A DNA stretch of 64,000 nt from Oasisia sp. SBJ-2009. Its lineage: Eukaryota; Annelida; Polychaeta; Sabellida; Siboglinidae. The notes beneath the pieces were generated by a model. That model saw only the letters and a list, made by a program, of their open reading frames with translations. It searched no databases and was not told the DNA's origin. The translations under genes and the position numbers were made by a program. Below are positions 48,601 through 62,400 of this stretch, piece after piece (within the stretch, counting starts at the first letter, position 1; every line of letters begins with the position of its first letter). The stretch spans positions 3,964,701-4,028,700 of the forward strand of contig OZ024856.1 in assembly GCA_964017155.1 (NCBI GenBank), read 5' to 3'.

Positions 48601-51600
48601 ACAAGTATTAGAAAATGGCAAAAACACGTTTTTGATATTTTTTTCGAAAAACGTCATTTGAGCTGCCGTGTCTGTCCTTAATCAGTAGTAAACAGCTACG
48701 ATGTGCAAGGCGCCGCCATTTTTGAAGGTCCACAGATGATGAACTTCAATCACGAAAAACTCGAAATTTTTCAATGCAAACCCACGTCAAAATTACCCAG
48801 GATTCATAGCTAAGATATCAAAGAATCAATGGGAATTAGTCTCTTAAGTATCCGCAAGATGGGGCCACCGCTAGAGGCTTTTTCACCACCGGACGCTTTC
48901 GGGCGCTCTGGGGAGGAGCGACCCGGACGCTTTCGGACGCGTGGGGTCTAATGAGTTAAAGGACAAAAAGTTAACTGTTTCGTGGCATACACCTAATAGA
49001 GTTAATATAAAGTAACAATTTCCACATATACTCAATTTTTTAACGCCAGCGGTTTACCAGAAAAATATTGTTTAACACCCAGCCATCCAAATACTATGAG
49101 CTACCCCATCTTAGACGAAGAATGACGTCACGACGGTGAGGCGCTCTCCGCGTAGATTCCCTGCATGGGGTTTGGCTGTTGTCATGAAATGGCTGCACCT
49201 CGGCAACGTGCGTAACATGCTGATGACGGTAAATATAAAGTTGTCTATTATTGTTATCGCTGAAATCATCCTACCAACTGATGACACATGTTTACATCAA
49301 AGCATTTCTCCTCAAAATGGACCGAGCAAAGTGAACTGTACTTGGACTGGAGGGATTCCAAAAAGTACGCCCACAAATCACCAATGTGAATCCATTGCTT
49401 CAATACTACCGGTTGTTTCAACTATTATTGCAACCGTTAGCCGAACACGAAGGCATAATTACTAAAGTTTACCATAGATTTAACCACAGATTTAAATATA
49501 CGTCTATAAGCAGCTGCTAGATGTCACGCCAACTGAACGAACTGTCGAAGACTCAAAGTTGTTGACCCTTAACAACGTCGCAGGAAGCTGACCGAGATAT
49601 AGAATGCCGCGCGCTGAATGACCAAGCCAAGTTAACCCTTCACCTATGGCGGCGTCTAGACCATCGTGGATTTCGTAAGAATTTTAGACTTTAAAGTCAC
49701 ATTCTGAGTAAACCGCTGACGTTACAAAATTGAGTATATGTGGAAATTGTTACTTTGTATAAACTCTATTAGGTGTATGACACGAAACCGTAGCCTTTTT
49801 TGTCCTTTAAGTTTCTCTTGTATGAGTCTAGTGGGTCCACTGAATTTTTCCGGTAAGTCCACTGAACTGTAACTGTCTATGTCATTTACAGTGTGAGTCT
49901 ATTGAGTCTTTCAGTAAGTCCACATACCTGTAGCTCTGTCTTCAGTTTCTCGTAGTACGAGTCTATCGGGTCTTTCGTCCCTTCGTCCCCAGACTTCAAC
50001 ATGCTGTAGGCAATCTCTATGTCCAGTAGATTCTGCAGCATCTCTGTCTTCGTCTGCAATTGACAAGTCATCACATTTACAAAACCACAGAAGTATAACC
50101 CCCTAGGCACCAGTTGCCTCCAAACGTTCACCTGCCTGCCTTCCCAACTATTACCATTATTACAATTATTAATGGATTTCTTAATATATCTGCTGTGCAC
50201 TATCGATATTTGTCATATCTTTGTAATAGAATTTCTGATGAGTTCTTTAAAAAAAGTAAAACTGGCACTGTTCGTGCCATTTTATACACATGCTCCCAGA
50301 CACAGTGTATCGACTTTTTTGGAAGTTTAGCTAAAATGTTGATTGGTATATTTATAATCATCATGCGCGAAATTCAGTTACTGTATTTATTCTATTAAAC
50401 GTACAGTATGCTTAAGAAAAGTTCTTAAATAGGCATTTTTGACAACAAAATGGTGGTGCCACCTAGTGGCATCATTCTGATGTCATCACTGGTTCAGTAG
50501 TTAACAGAGACGTACTTACAATAAACATTGGTACATTCTTGTCTCAGCCTGACATTGACGGATGTCACTGCTAAAGTGGGTGTATGCTAATTAGTGCATG
50601 TGCGCTAATTAGAAATAATCAAAATATGCATTGTTAGGAAATGTAGCACAAAAAAAGAAATGCAAAAACCATGTACATCCACATCTTGGTAACTTTGTGA
50701 ACACATTGCAGGGACAGTCACGACAGTGCAAATTCATGATATGCTGTGGGGTTTAAAGGTTTTTTGAATGGTGTCATAATTGTTTGACTGTCAGACTTTG
50801 AAACAGCTCACCTTTATAGTGTCTATATTGTCAAGCAGCGGTGGCTTCTTCATGCCAAAGTCGTGTGGGATGAGAGTGTAGAAGCGGTTTGACGCGTCGA
50901 GAAGTTGCGTGGGCGTTCCCTCTTTCTCTATCAACTGCAACAAGAACAGGTTGAAAAAATACCCCCATCTCTGTGATCACCATGGCAACCATGGCAACAA
51001 GGTCTGGATAACATTGGCATAACATAAAGTAGACTTTGACAAAGGCATGCTTCTAATTGTTTGACAATTTATTGGTAGGCTGCATGTATGTTTAACCAAT
51101 CTGATAGTAAAATATTTGCACAGAACACTGGATCCTTATACTTTTTGTTTAAAATAAATATTTTTTTATAAATGTGAAACCTTTGTTTTTAAATTACGTA
51201 ACACATAAGATTTGTTCTGTTTACATAACAGTAACATATTACACTCATTTTGCAGCGATAAGATCTTATACTTATGTAATATTTTACACCAGTGTGGATT
51301 GACTGGAAGTGTAATAGGCTGTGCTGTGCTGTGCTGTGCTGTGCTGTGCTGTGCTGTGCTGTGCAGTGCTGTGCTGTGCGGTGCTGTGCGGTGCTGTGCG
51401 GTGCCGTACCATACCGTACTGTAGAGGGAAGCAGAACAAACCTGCTGTAGCTCACTGAGCACTTTGTACGCCGACTCAATCTGTTTCTTCGACAGTTTAC
51501 CAAGTGGCATTTTTTTCAGGTCAATCTACAAAAGAACATGCAAGAATTAGTAGGTGAATTTAAGCCACAGTAACATTTATTAGTAATAATTTCATTATAT

Positions 51601-53425
51601 ATAATTTTAACAGAGTAAACATGGAAGGTAAATGTTATATTCGAGTTAACTATCACTCACAGGCAGGCTCTCCACACAGAACATAAAACTCACCCACAGG
51701 GCAGAAGAAGTAACATCTTAATATATTAACACATTTCAAGTTTAAGCCCATTCTTATGTGCAACAAGCTCAACATTAGTGATGACAATAAATATACATTA
51801 ATCACATTTCTGGTTAGTTACTGTGCATGAAGTACAAATTGACATGACATTTGGGTTGTTTTGTTGTTATCAGTGTTTGGAATAATGAAAGAGGATGGTC
51901 GAGTAATTACTTATGGGGAACAGCTGTACTGATAGAGGCATGTCCGCGAGTCTTACCTCAAATTCGAGCATCGCTTTCTTCATGCTGTCAACGTCAAAGA
52001 TCATTCTGATGAGGTCCTGAACTGGCTTTGACAACTTGGAGTTGCTGCCGGCGCTCGCGTCCAATCCCTTCACTTCAGTGTTGTCCTGCCACACGCAACA
52101 CAACAACACAGTCAGAGTCATGTCCCGCAAACAATGTCAATCAAGTCAAGTGTGAGTTGGTGCCGTCTTTGACACAAGGGCTTAGGCTGTGTCTGGTCTA
52201 CAGCTGCATTCACACAGAGCACACGCAGGTTAACATCACGACATCATGTCCCATGTACGGCAGTACAACCTGAAAAGACTGCAGAAAGGACACCTGACAC
52301 TGGAAACAATTTGACATCATAAACCAGTTCAGAGTTAAGTCTCTCAATATTGTGTCAAACCAAATGAGCAGTGCTCAGTGCTATTTTGTGTCTAGTGCCT
52401 AGTCCTAGATAACGTCTTATCCTAGACACTGTCTTGTCCTAAACAATATCCTGTCCTAGACAGTGTCCTACACTGCCCGCCCCCTGCAGGGTGTGCGAGT
52501 GACTCACGGCGCCGTAGTCAATGTCGAGGGGGTAGAACTTGTTGGGGTACTTGGTGAAGTTCTTCCTGTCCGCCCATTCGTTGCCCGTCTTGTCCTCATA
52601 GAGATGGCAGAAGGCATCGATGGCGTTGTTCATCGAGTAAAACACCTCCGTCTTGTTCCCGCCGATGGTCGTCCCAACGCGACCCCAGGACCGGAACAAC
52701 CAGTACCTGGTGGCAGACACGGGAACCAACGTCTGTATCGCATCGATCCAAAAATATCATCACAGAGTAAGCAGAAGCTGGCAATTGCGGCCGCCTTGAT
52801 TCAATCGCAAATCATTTTTGGTAACAGTAACATACAGAAAATTAGTTTTGCTAATACAGTCCCCTTGCTATTACAGTTACCTTGCTATTCAGGTCGCTTC
52901 TGTCTATTGCAGAGAGTGACCTAATAGTGAGATTCTACTGTAAAACAATAATTTTATGCAATTGTCTTCATCATTCTTTATCCCTGTCATGTGTCGTGTT
53001 TGTCTATGTCCAATTTATAATGCATGAAGTAAATCATACTGGTATTTCACAAGTGGATGCAATCTTTATAGTTCAAGCCATCTGGTCTAACAAAGTAAAT
53101 CCGTTTGATGATTTCTGCAAAAAGTCAACCTCTATTGAAATGGCTACAGGTGAATGTGATGAATCAATGATTTTTTTCATATTACCACCAGGTCATGTTG
53201 AAGAAAATTAATAATGAAATGGCCAGTCACTTAACCTACATACACTTGGCCTGTCATGAAATTATTAAAAAAGTAACTGTTAATGTAATTTTAATGTGAT
53301 GATGTTGACATCACATTGTCTTCATGCATGGCTCAGTAAACATGGAGTGCATTTATAAACACGCAACACACCTGCCATACACACACATACACAATCACAC
53401 ACACATATTTTTTATTATGAACACA

Positions 53426-53461
<36 letters not shown>

Positions 53462-56400
53462 CAAACCGTTTAGATCCGTCAGCCTCCAGCAGCTGAAACT
53501 TGTAGTATGCATTTGTTCCGCGGACAAGATCAACCATTCCTAGCACTGCGTTGTAGAGGTCACCCTTCACGTTCAGGACATGAGCTCTGTCTTCCAAACC
53601 TACAAGTATGTCCCCTGTGATCATTACTGAGTTCATGAACAAATACACATGGTGGTGGAATGATTTGACAAAACTATTTAGTAAATTATTTACCTCTCCA
53701 GAAACTTTTTTGTTTTCTCAGCATATTTGATCAAACTGTTTGATTATGAATTTATTGGACAAGTACTTCACTGATGTGTGTTGGAATATTTTCATTATAT
53801 TTGATCAAACAGTTTGATTATGACAAATATTTGATAAGAATTAACAATGTACTATATTTAGTAGGTATGTTTGCATGTTATTTGGTGGTAAGTTTTACCG
53901 ACTACACATACACCTGAACATTGTGCGTGCATGAATGCGTGCGTGTACATGGTTTCATGTCGTTAAAAATAAAAACTTTTTTATTTTGTATAACTGATGA
54001 AGCATGTTGATAAAACAAGAGACATGAAATTATAATAATGAAGTGTGCTGCTGCTACCGATGGTCCGAATGACCCATGACATCACCACTGCTGCTCAGAT
54101 CAGCCTGAACCACTCCAGCTGAAGAACATTTCTTTGAGAACTCCCCATGCTAGAATCTGAGCTTGGTGCGAGCTGCTCAGCCCAGAATTGGCCAAGCAGT
54201 AATTTGTATCTACAAGTTTGCTGTCTAGAACTTGGGAAAGTTAAACATCAAAAGGTATTATGGTTAACTCTCCCTGCCTCTCAATTATTGCCAATCAATT
54301 CTGTTTTGAAACTGGATGTTTTGTTTACCATTTGAATGTGTTGCAGGCGGAATCTTTCAAATTGCAAACATTGTTCGGGGCTTGTAAGTTCACACAAATT
54401 GGCAGGCAGTAAACGTTTAAAAAATAAAACACAGGATTGCACCCTGGCCACCCTCGCTCTAAGTTGAGTGCTGCCAACAAGACAGAGTGTAGCTGGAAGA
54501 GATGAGTGACTTACCTGAGTCAGGGTCTACCACGGCCCCTCCCTTCACTGTCATCTTCATGGTGGACGGAACACTCTTGGTGAACATTTTCTCTGCAGAA
54601 CAAAGACGACAACAGCAAATACCAACAGCTGATCTCTACAACTTACAATTTATGAAGGATAAGATAAGGATAAGATATGTTGGTCATTATCATGTCTGCG
54701 CTCTCTCTCTCCCCTCCCCTCCGCTCCCCCTCCCCCTCCCCCTCCCCCTCCCCCTCCCCCTCCCCCTCCCCCTCCCCCTCCCTCTCCCTCTCCCCCTCCC
54801 CTTTTTCACAGAATGGACACACACATCTCTTAGATGGGTGGGATACACATGGCAACGCAGGATGCCCAGACACCTTACTACTGATTTATTTCATTATCTG
54901 AAGTGCCTTGTGTTTATTAATACAGACAAGTTTGAGACTGTAGACTCAACAAACCAAAAGCTTCCTTGTCCACTTGCCCCAGTTAACTCTTTTGGTGACA
55001 ATCTTGTCAGTCAGCCGTAACTCACATACACTAAACTCAACAGTGTAACATGTTGCCTGCTGCTGCACTCACTGACCTACATTGGAGGCAGTGCGTGGGG
55101 AGCATTCAGTTTCTTTAGGGAGACTTTGTGACAGACGAGCAACACTACAAACCAGCCTGTGTATCTGTCTCCCATGGCTATGTCATTCCTGTCAGCCCAG
55201 TCTAAATGATCGGTTAAATTACTCATATTTACTATCCGTGTCCTACTTATGTGTGTTATATTTTAATCCTACTATGACTTTCCCCCACGGCTGCATAAAA
55301 GGACAGATTAATCGTAACATTATTTTGTGTAACAATTACATGTACTTTATTCCAGGATCTTAGCAGTCACCTTTAAACTATTTATTTATTGACATACTTA
55401 TTCGACATATTTCATTCTTGTACAATTTCTACTGACATTTTAGTCACATTTTAAACTACTTATTTATTGACATACTTATTACATTCTTGTACAATTTCAA
55501 CTGACATTTTAGTCACCTTTTAAACTATTTATTTATTTACATACTTATTACATTTTCGTACAATTTCTACTGACATTCTAACAGGTGTTTTTACATCAAA
55601 TGGACATTTTAATCATACCATTTTATCATATTTATTTTATTTATTTATATCTTTTACAAAACTGTAGCTCAAAGCGCCATCTGTGGAATGACAGGTGAAG
55701 CAGACATGAATCATATTATTTAGTCCAATGAGAGTGAGTGTACCTTCTTTCTCCCTCCTCTTTGTGCTCATGCTTTTCATTGGTCCGTCCACCACATCTC
55801 CCAGTCGCTGCAGTGGCTGAATAACACATCAATGACAATGTTAGGGATCATCTCAAAACTGTGATGTTCGAGATCAGATAAAATAACTTTACGTCCAAAA
55901 TATCTTAAATAACTTTTAATCTAGTTATACCATCATATCAGTGCTTACAAAGTTTCAACTGGGCTCAGATGACAGTATTTTTGTTTTGTAAAATTAAAAC
56001 CAGACATCAGGATTCTGAGATGAACCCTCAGTGATTTAAACAACCTATCACACAGGTTTTCATAAGTTTGCTCATTTTCCAAGTAACCGATATCAGAATT
56101 CTTGTTATTATTTACGTACAGTTTGATTTATAAATAGTTACATTTTAGAGAGAAAACTTCAAAATGACAAACATTAAGTATCTGATCAACAATAAGTTCC
56201 AAGATAATAATTCCGAACTAACACACGACTGTGCACTACTCAGTAGAAAGCCAAACTTGAACTGAAAGCACCAGGGAATTGAGGTTGGAAAGGTACAATG
56301 AATTGACAAGTTTAAGATGACACAAATTTATGCAATATCTCAACCATTTCAGTGTGACAGGCCTCTTATGTGGCCACACTGCGCGTGACACTTGAACACA

Positions 56401-59400
56401 AATATGACAGGCCCCTATTGCGGCACTGACAAAGTCTCCTATTCAAATTTTTTTATGTACAATTATCTGTCAAGTCAAGTCACTGGGAATGCAGTAGTCA
56501 GTGATCACAGCATCTGAGGGCTGTAGCAATGAAATGGTTAAAATGGTCCAACAGAACTTCAAGCAAGTAAGATGACAGACAAAGTGTACCTCACTGCCCC
56601 ATGAGCAGATGGAGTGTTGTTTAATGAGCAAGGCTGCTCCTCCCTTCTTGACGGCTTCCACAAATCCAATGTCAACGACCTGGATGTCGGAGTCTTTGGC
56701 AGCCTTGATGAGCTTGCTGTTCTTCTCAACCTCAGCTGCAAGCAACACTCTCAGGGTAAACTCACTCCTAGGACCTACTGGCCTCATAAATATTGTCTTA
56801 GAGCATTGCTGTTATCTTATGGACAATGTCAGAACAATGTTGTTATCTTAGGGACAATCTCAGAACATCATTGTTATCTTAGGGACAATCTCGAAACATT
56901 ACTGTTATCTTTGAGATCCTCTCAGAACACTTCTGTTTCTTAAGTTAGGGATCTGTCTGAACATTGCTGTCGGATATTCAATGACATAACTTACATTTGG
57001 TGAGAGTCAGAGGTAAAGTGGAACATTTTCTAAGTCAAAAAATTATTATAATTTTCGTGCTATTCAAAGTTCTCACATATTCCAAATGGTCCATATCCAT
57101 AAAATAAACCAGCCAAAATTTCTGACTGACAGTACTGTTTCCTGGAACTTGAGGAATTGTTTTAACTTCAGACAAATTAGGCCTGGCTAGGATTGGAAGA
57201 GAAAATGAGAGACAACAAACTGGAGCAGACACACTGACACAGGACTAATGAGGTAGGGTGAGGTGAGGTAAGCTAATGACTTACCTTTACTACTGATGCA
57301 GGCTGCTGTCGTCTTGTCAACCTTGGTGACAATCTTTCCCCCGAGTGCTGTCACTGCCTGCGTCACCTCTTGTTTTGGCTTCTCCATCTTCCCGATGATG
57401 ACAAACTTCATCCCAGTGAGGGGTTTGTTGCCCCCCATGTCCCCCGCCCCACCTAGGGCTTCAGGCACCTTCGCAAACAGTCTGTCCCTTTTTACGTACT
57501 TGTACTTTTTACTGAAACAAAAACATCCATTAATACTTTCTGAATTGCACAATGTACAGTGAAAAACTCTATTATTATCTATTTTTTGTATTGTTAACAT
57601 GTCACTATTTTATTTAATCTTCAAAATTTACCTAAAACTTTATAGTTGAAGATGGTGTGAACTGAGACTCAAAGAGATTAGTGGCAAAGCCTGATTTTTT
57701 TTATATATTATTGTTTATGAAAAATAAAGTAACCAAAATACAGCATATTCAAACAGTGCATTGTCACATTGCATAGTGAAGTAGCAGTTTCCATTGGCTA
57801 AAAATGGATATCACATTTTGGAGAGAAACAATGGATTGTGGTTATTTCACACACAAAAATCATATTGCATGTTAAATGGAAATTAACTACATTTTATATA
57901 GATCTGATAGTATCCTTGCTTAACATGTGTTAAAACAAATGTATTGTCCTTATTTGGGTGAAATTTCACAAATGACATTTATTGCCTTTCGCCCCGAAAC
58001 TCTTCATATGCAAGCGCACCAATGCACGGGAAGTCATAAGTTGTTTAAATAAACCGAACAAACTGTGGACTCCTGCTACAAACATGGCTTGGGATGTGGA
58101 TTTATAATCAACAAAGTCCTGTTAGATCCTGCTGACTCATCCTGAGTTCTACACACACGAGGTATTTACACGACTTACAAGTTTCTGCCATTACCAGGTG
58201 TCTCAACAACACAAGTAACACCTGTTTATAAAAATACACATAAGAAACTTCAGATGTTGGCAGGTGGGCAGTTTAGCCTAATTTCTTTGCTAAGTGACAA
58301 AAACATTTGAAAGATGTTGGACTCACAGACAAGGAATGTCTTTATATTCGTCACCGATCACAAATGGTTTTCTCGGAGGTTTCTCGACCACAACTTGACA
58401 TTTTGTCCACTCGGTGGCATCACCAGTACATCGGTAGCCTCGACCACTAAAACAAAACATCGCGAGAACTTTACCACCGTTGTATAACTGACAGAATCTG
58501 CGACAATCAGTGAACTAAAATGAATCTACACACTTCATGGCAGCGGTCCTTTGAACACCATTTCAACTTCTCCAGGACGCATTCAGTTACGCAAGTAGAC
58601 TATTCATTCACAAATATCCTGCACTGTCTACAGCCAGGTACTCATTCATACAGCTGTGTGAACTAGAGCAACGTGGAGTGGAAGAACTTACCCATGATTC
58701 AACATGAGAGCAGAGGATTTGAACACAGAAAATATTAAATCAGAATGCCCCACCCTCACACACCAGAGGTGGCTGCTGCTGATTACATCAGTACCAAGTG
58801 ACTCACCCACCATATACAAGTGACTCACCCACCATATACAAGTGACTCACCCACCATATACAAGTGACTCACCCACCATATACAAGTGACTCACCCACCA
58901 TATACAAGTGACTCACCCACCATATACAAGTGACTCACCCACCATATACAAGTGACTCACCCACCATATACAAGTGACTCACCCACCATATACAAGTGAC
59001 TCACCTGCTGTACACAAGTGACTCACCTGCTGTACACAAGTGACTCACCTGCTGTACACAAGTTGGCCCCCACACTCAGCACATGGCTTCAGTGCACCAA
59101 AGAACATGACATCAGTCAACGCATCAAGTACCTAAAACACACAACTAAGAAATATGAACAAAGACAACTTAAAGTTTAAAAAAATAATGCAATATGAATG
59201 GCATTTGCCTGAACTAGAAAAAGCAGTGTGAAAGTATAGCCATGATACAATTTGTGAAATATGATTACAATGTAGAATATTGAGAAACTTTGGGAAACTG
59301 TTACATTAAAAATGGAGTATTATTACGAAGAAAGGCCAAGCAACACCTTCCCGAGAGTTTCGACTCATAAACCTCTCCTTTTCCCTCCCATTTGAACACA

Positions 59401-62400
59401 AGTGTCAACAAATCCCCAGTCAGGAGGCTCTTGGCCGAGTCAGCTCAGTTCATGCCAGATCCTCCTGGTACAACATCAAACAGTTCACACTCACCCGACT
59501 CTCTCCCGGTGGAATGACCTGATTGTTGTCACTCAGCAGCGTTTTCTTGTCTTCATTTGACACCTCCTTGTTTAAAGTGTCCCGCAACTTCCACATTAGC
59601 TGGTTCTGAGTCTGAAAGAACACTGCAGTATTTTACAACACTTGTCACGGTTCAAAATTCGTCAAATGTTTTACTTGTCCTATACAACAATTCACAATTA
59701 GTAGTTAACAATATTTACAGTTGAGCAATGTATAGTGATAACTCTGTCAAAGGCAGTGCATGCTAGACTGAATATTTGAGAAGAATTGCACTGTCCTACA
59801 TCCTAAATTATCTGGCAGACATGTAATACAAATATAACTGATATCCTCAGTTAATTTAGGACAGAGTAACTGTAGTCCTCATTGAATTTAGGATTGTATC
59901 AATGTAGTCTTTATTGTAACAATAACTGCAGTTCTCAGTGAATTTAGGACAATATAATTACAACCCCCTGTGACCTTGCATAAATATTGTCCTTACTTTC
60001 TGTGCAACAAGTCTTCCTTAACATAATTCAGACTTCTTTACAAATCTGAATTCTCTCTTTAAGACATATGGCCTAAATGGTCACTGTTCCTGGTGACCTT
60101 TCTGTGACCTGGCCACAAAATAAAAAATAACTGATTTGAGAACATGGCCACGATGCTGAATGCAGTAGTAGGACCTACATATGCTCTGTGCATTTTTTGT
60201 GTGTTTGTGAAGCTTATGTTATACAGAAAACATGCAGCATTACAAACAAAGCAATCAACTGTCGACTACTTAGTCGAGAAGTAACTAGTAGAGAAAGAGT
60301 AGACTGAGCATAGAATCGGTTGATGTGACGTGACGTGCCTTCAGTGCCTTGTCTTCGGCCGTGTCTTCTGTCTTTGCCTTCTTCGTTCCTCCGTTGCTCT
60401 CCTCGGCCTTTCGTTTCTTCCTAGATTGGAACAACATATGAAAATAACCATGCAGAAATCAACCGACTCACTTGAACATACATCAGTGTTGTTGCCAGTT
60501 CATTGTTGCAGTAATTTAAGTAAGTAACTGTGCTTAAATTCTTGAAAATTCAAGCTCAGTGGCACAACAAACAAAATGATTTATCATAATCAGAAATGTG
60601 ACAGGAAAGAGATGTCATTGGAGTAGTTTCATCTTTTGAACATCAATGCTGTATGACATATGACAACATGAACTTTCACAAATTTGCTTTTGTATGAAAG
60701 GAACAATTTACCAAAACTTTGTCAACTTTGTCCTTGTCCCTTGTAAAAAGGACGCCAGTGACATGTCAGTGTCAGTTTCTTTTCACTCACCCTTTGCCTT
60801 TGCCCAGAGTTTTAATCACCAGCTCCTTGTCCTCGTCCAACAGGTTCTTGAATCCATTGATGCTGAGATACAAACAGACAACACAGTTAACTGGCGGTAA
60901 CTTATATTTCTTGTTATGTTTTATCAAAAATCGGTATAGTCCACTGATAAATGTGTGTTGGTAAGTCGTACAAAGTTCACTGGTAGATGTGTAACTGTAC
61001 AGTCTGACAGTCTGAGTGTGAGGTGAGGTATGAGTAACTCACTCCTTAGGGCTGAGGTCTGAGGTGAACCCGAGGTCCTCACGCTGTTCCTCGAAGCAGG
61101 CGACGTGGTGCCAAAGGTCCTGGGGACCATACATCTTTGCCTTCAGACCATCAAAGTCTTTCTTTGAGATCCGCACTTCACCCTGTTGATACCAACACTG
61201 GCTGTGTTTACAGAGTGGAATTATATACAAGAACTGAAATATCAAATCGTTCAAAAGAAACTTCCAATGAGAAACTATGTTTTAAACTTCCAAATTTTTT
61301 TCATAATTACACAACTAGAAATGTTCTACTTACTTTTACGTTTCGACCACCATTGGTGTAAGTAAGAAGTAAGTAGAACATTGCTAGTTGTGTAATTATG
61401 AAATTTGAAATTTCTACCTTTATTCAATCATGCATACGTTTCATTCTCAAATTGAGCATTGCTATTTAATTTTATACATGCAACTGATCTGTTGCCAGTT
61501 TTGAAGTTGGGTCTGTTTCATTAACACATATCTGCGTTTTTAGTACGTTGTAACAGATGTACTGTAAGTTCTGTGTATAATACACACCCCAACTTTTGAT
61601 TTAAAAATTAAATGAAAAAATGTGTATTATACATTGGAAATTTACATTAATTGACCCTGTATAACATAACTGCTTAAACTGCACAACAAAAATTTAAAAA
61701 AAAAAAAAAAACACTCCCTTAAAAATCATGGCAAGGGGACGATATACCTCGTTACACGTATTTCAAATCTTGAAGCATGTCGACCATAGCAACACGTACA
61801 CAACACATGAACCAACGATTACGTTACCGAATGCGTTACCATGGCAACTGCATACATTACCTTGGCGATCTTCTCCTCACACCCGCGACACGTACTCCGA
61901 CCTGACTTGGCATACTCCACGTTGAAGTCCTTCTTAATCGCAGCACCCGAAGCAACACCGCCGCCAGCTAGAGGCAAATCTAGGCATCAATTGCTATAAC
62001 TCTGGTCAGATAACGAAATGATAACAGGAAATTTACACAGCAGTAATGATAATATTTAAATAATTACCGTGGATGGCCATGATAGCAATAATCAATAATA
62101 ACTGTTGCCACTGTTTAATTTATCACTCTGAAACATGTTTATTTTGGTGTTTTGCTGAACTGGAATTACTATTTCAAATGAACAAATAAATCCAAAAACT
62201 GTTCTGCAAATATTAACTTGTGCATCGTGAGTGGACTGACAAAGTGACAGGGATATGTCTGGAATTCTAGTGGAAGATCACGCACAAAGTAATTGTGAAG
62301 TAATTTTCTTCAAAGCTGGACACTAGTTTCACCCAGTGTTGTATGTTTGAACTAAGACCTGAAATAAATGGACGTCCATTTTCAGATCATTATCAACAAT

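Noticed and set aside
54502..55020. 172-codon plus-strand frame with Pro-Leu repeats
   Set aside because: Runs antisense over PARP1 exon 13 and through the (CCCCTC)n repeat.
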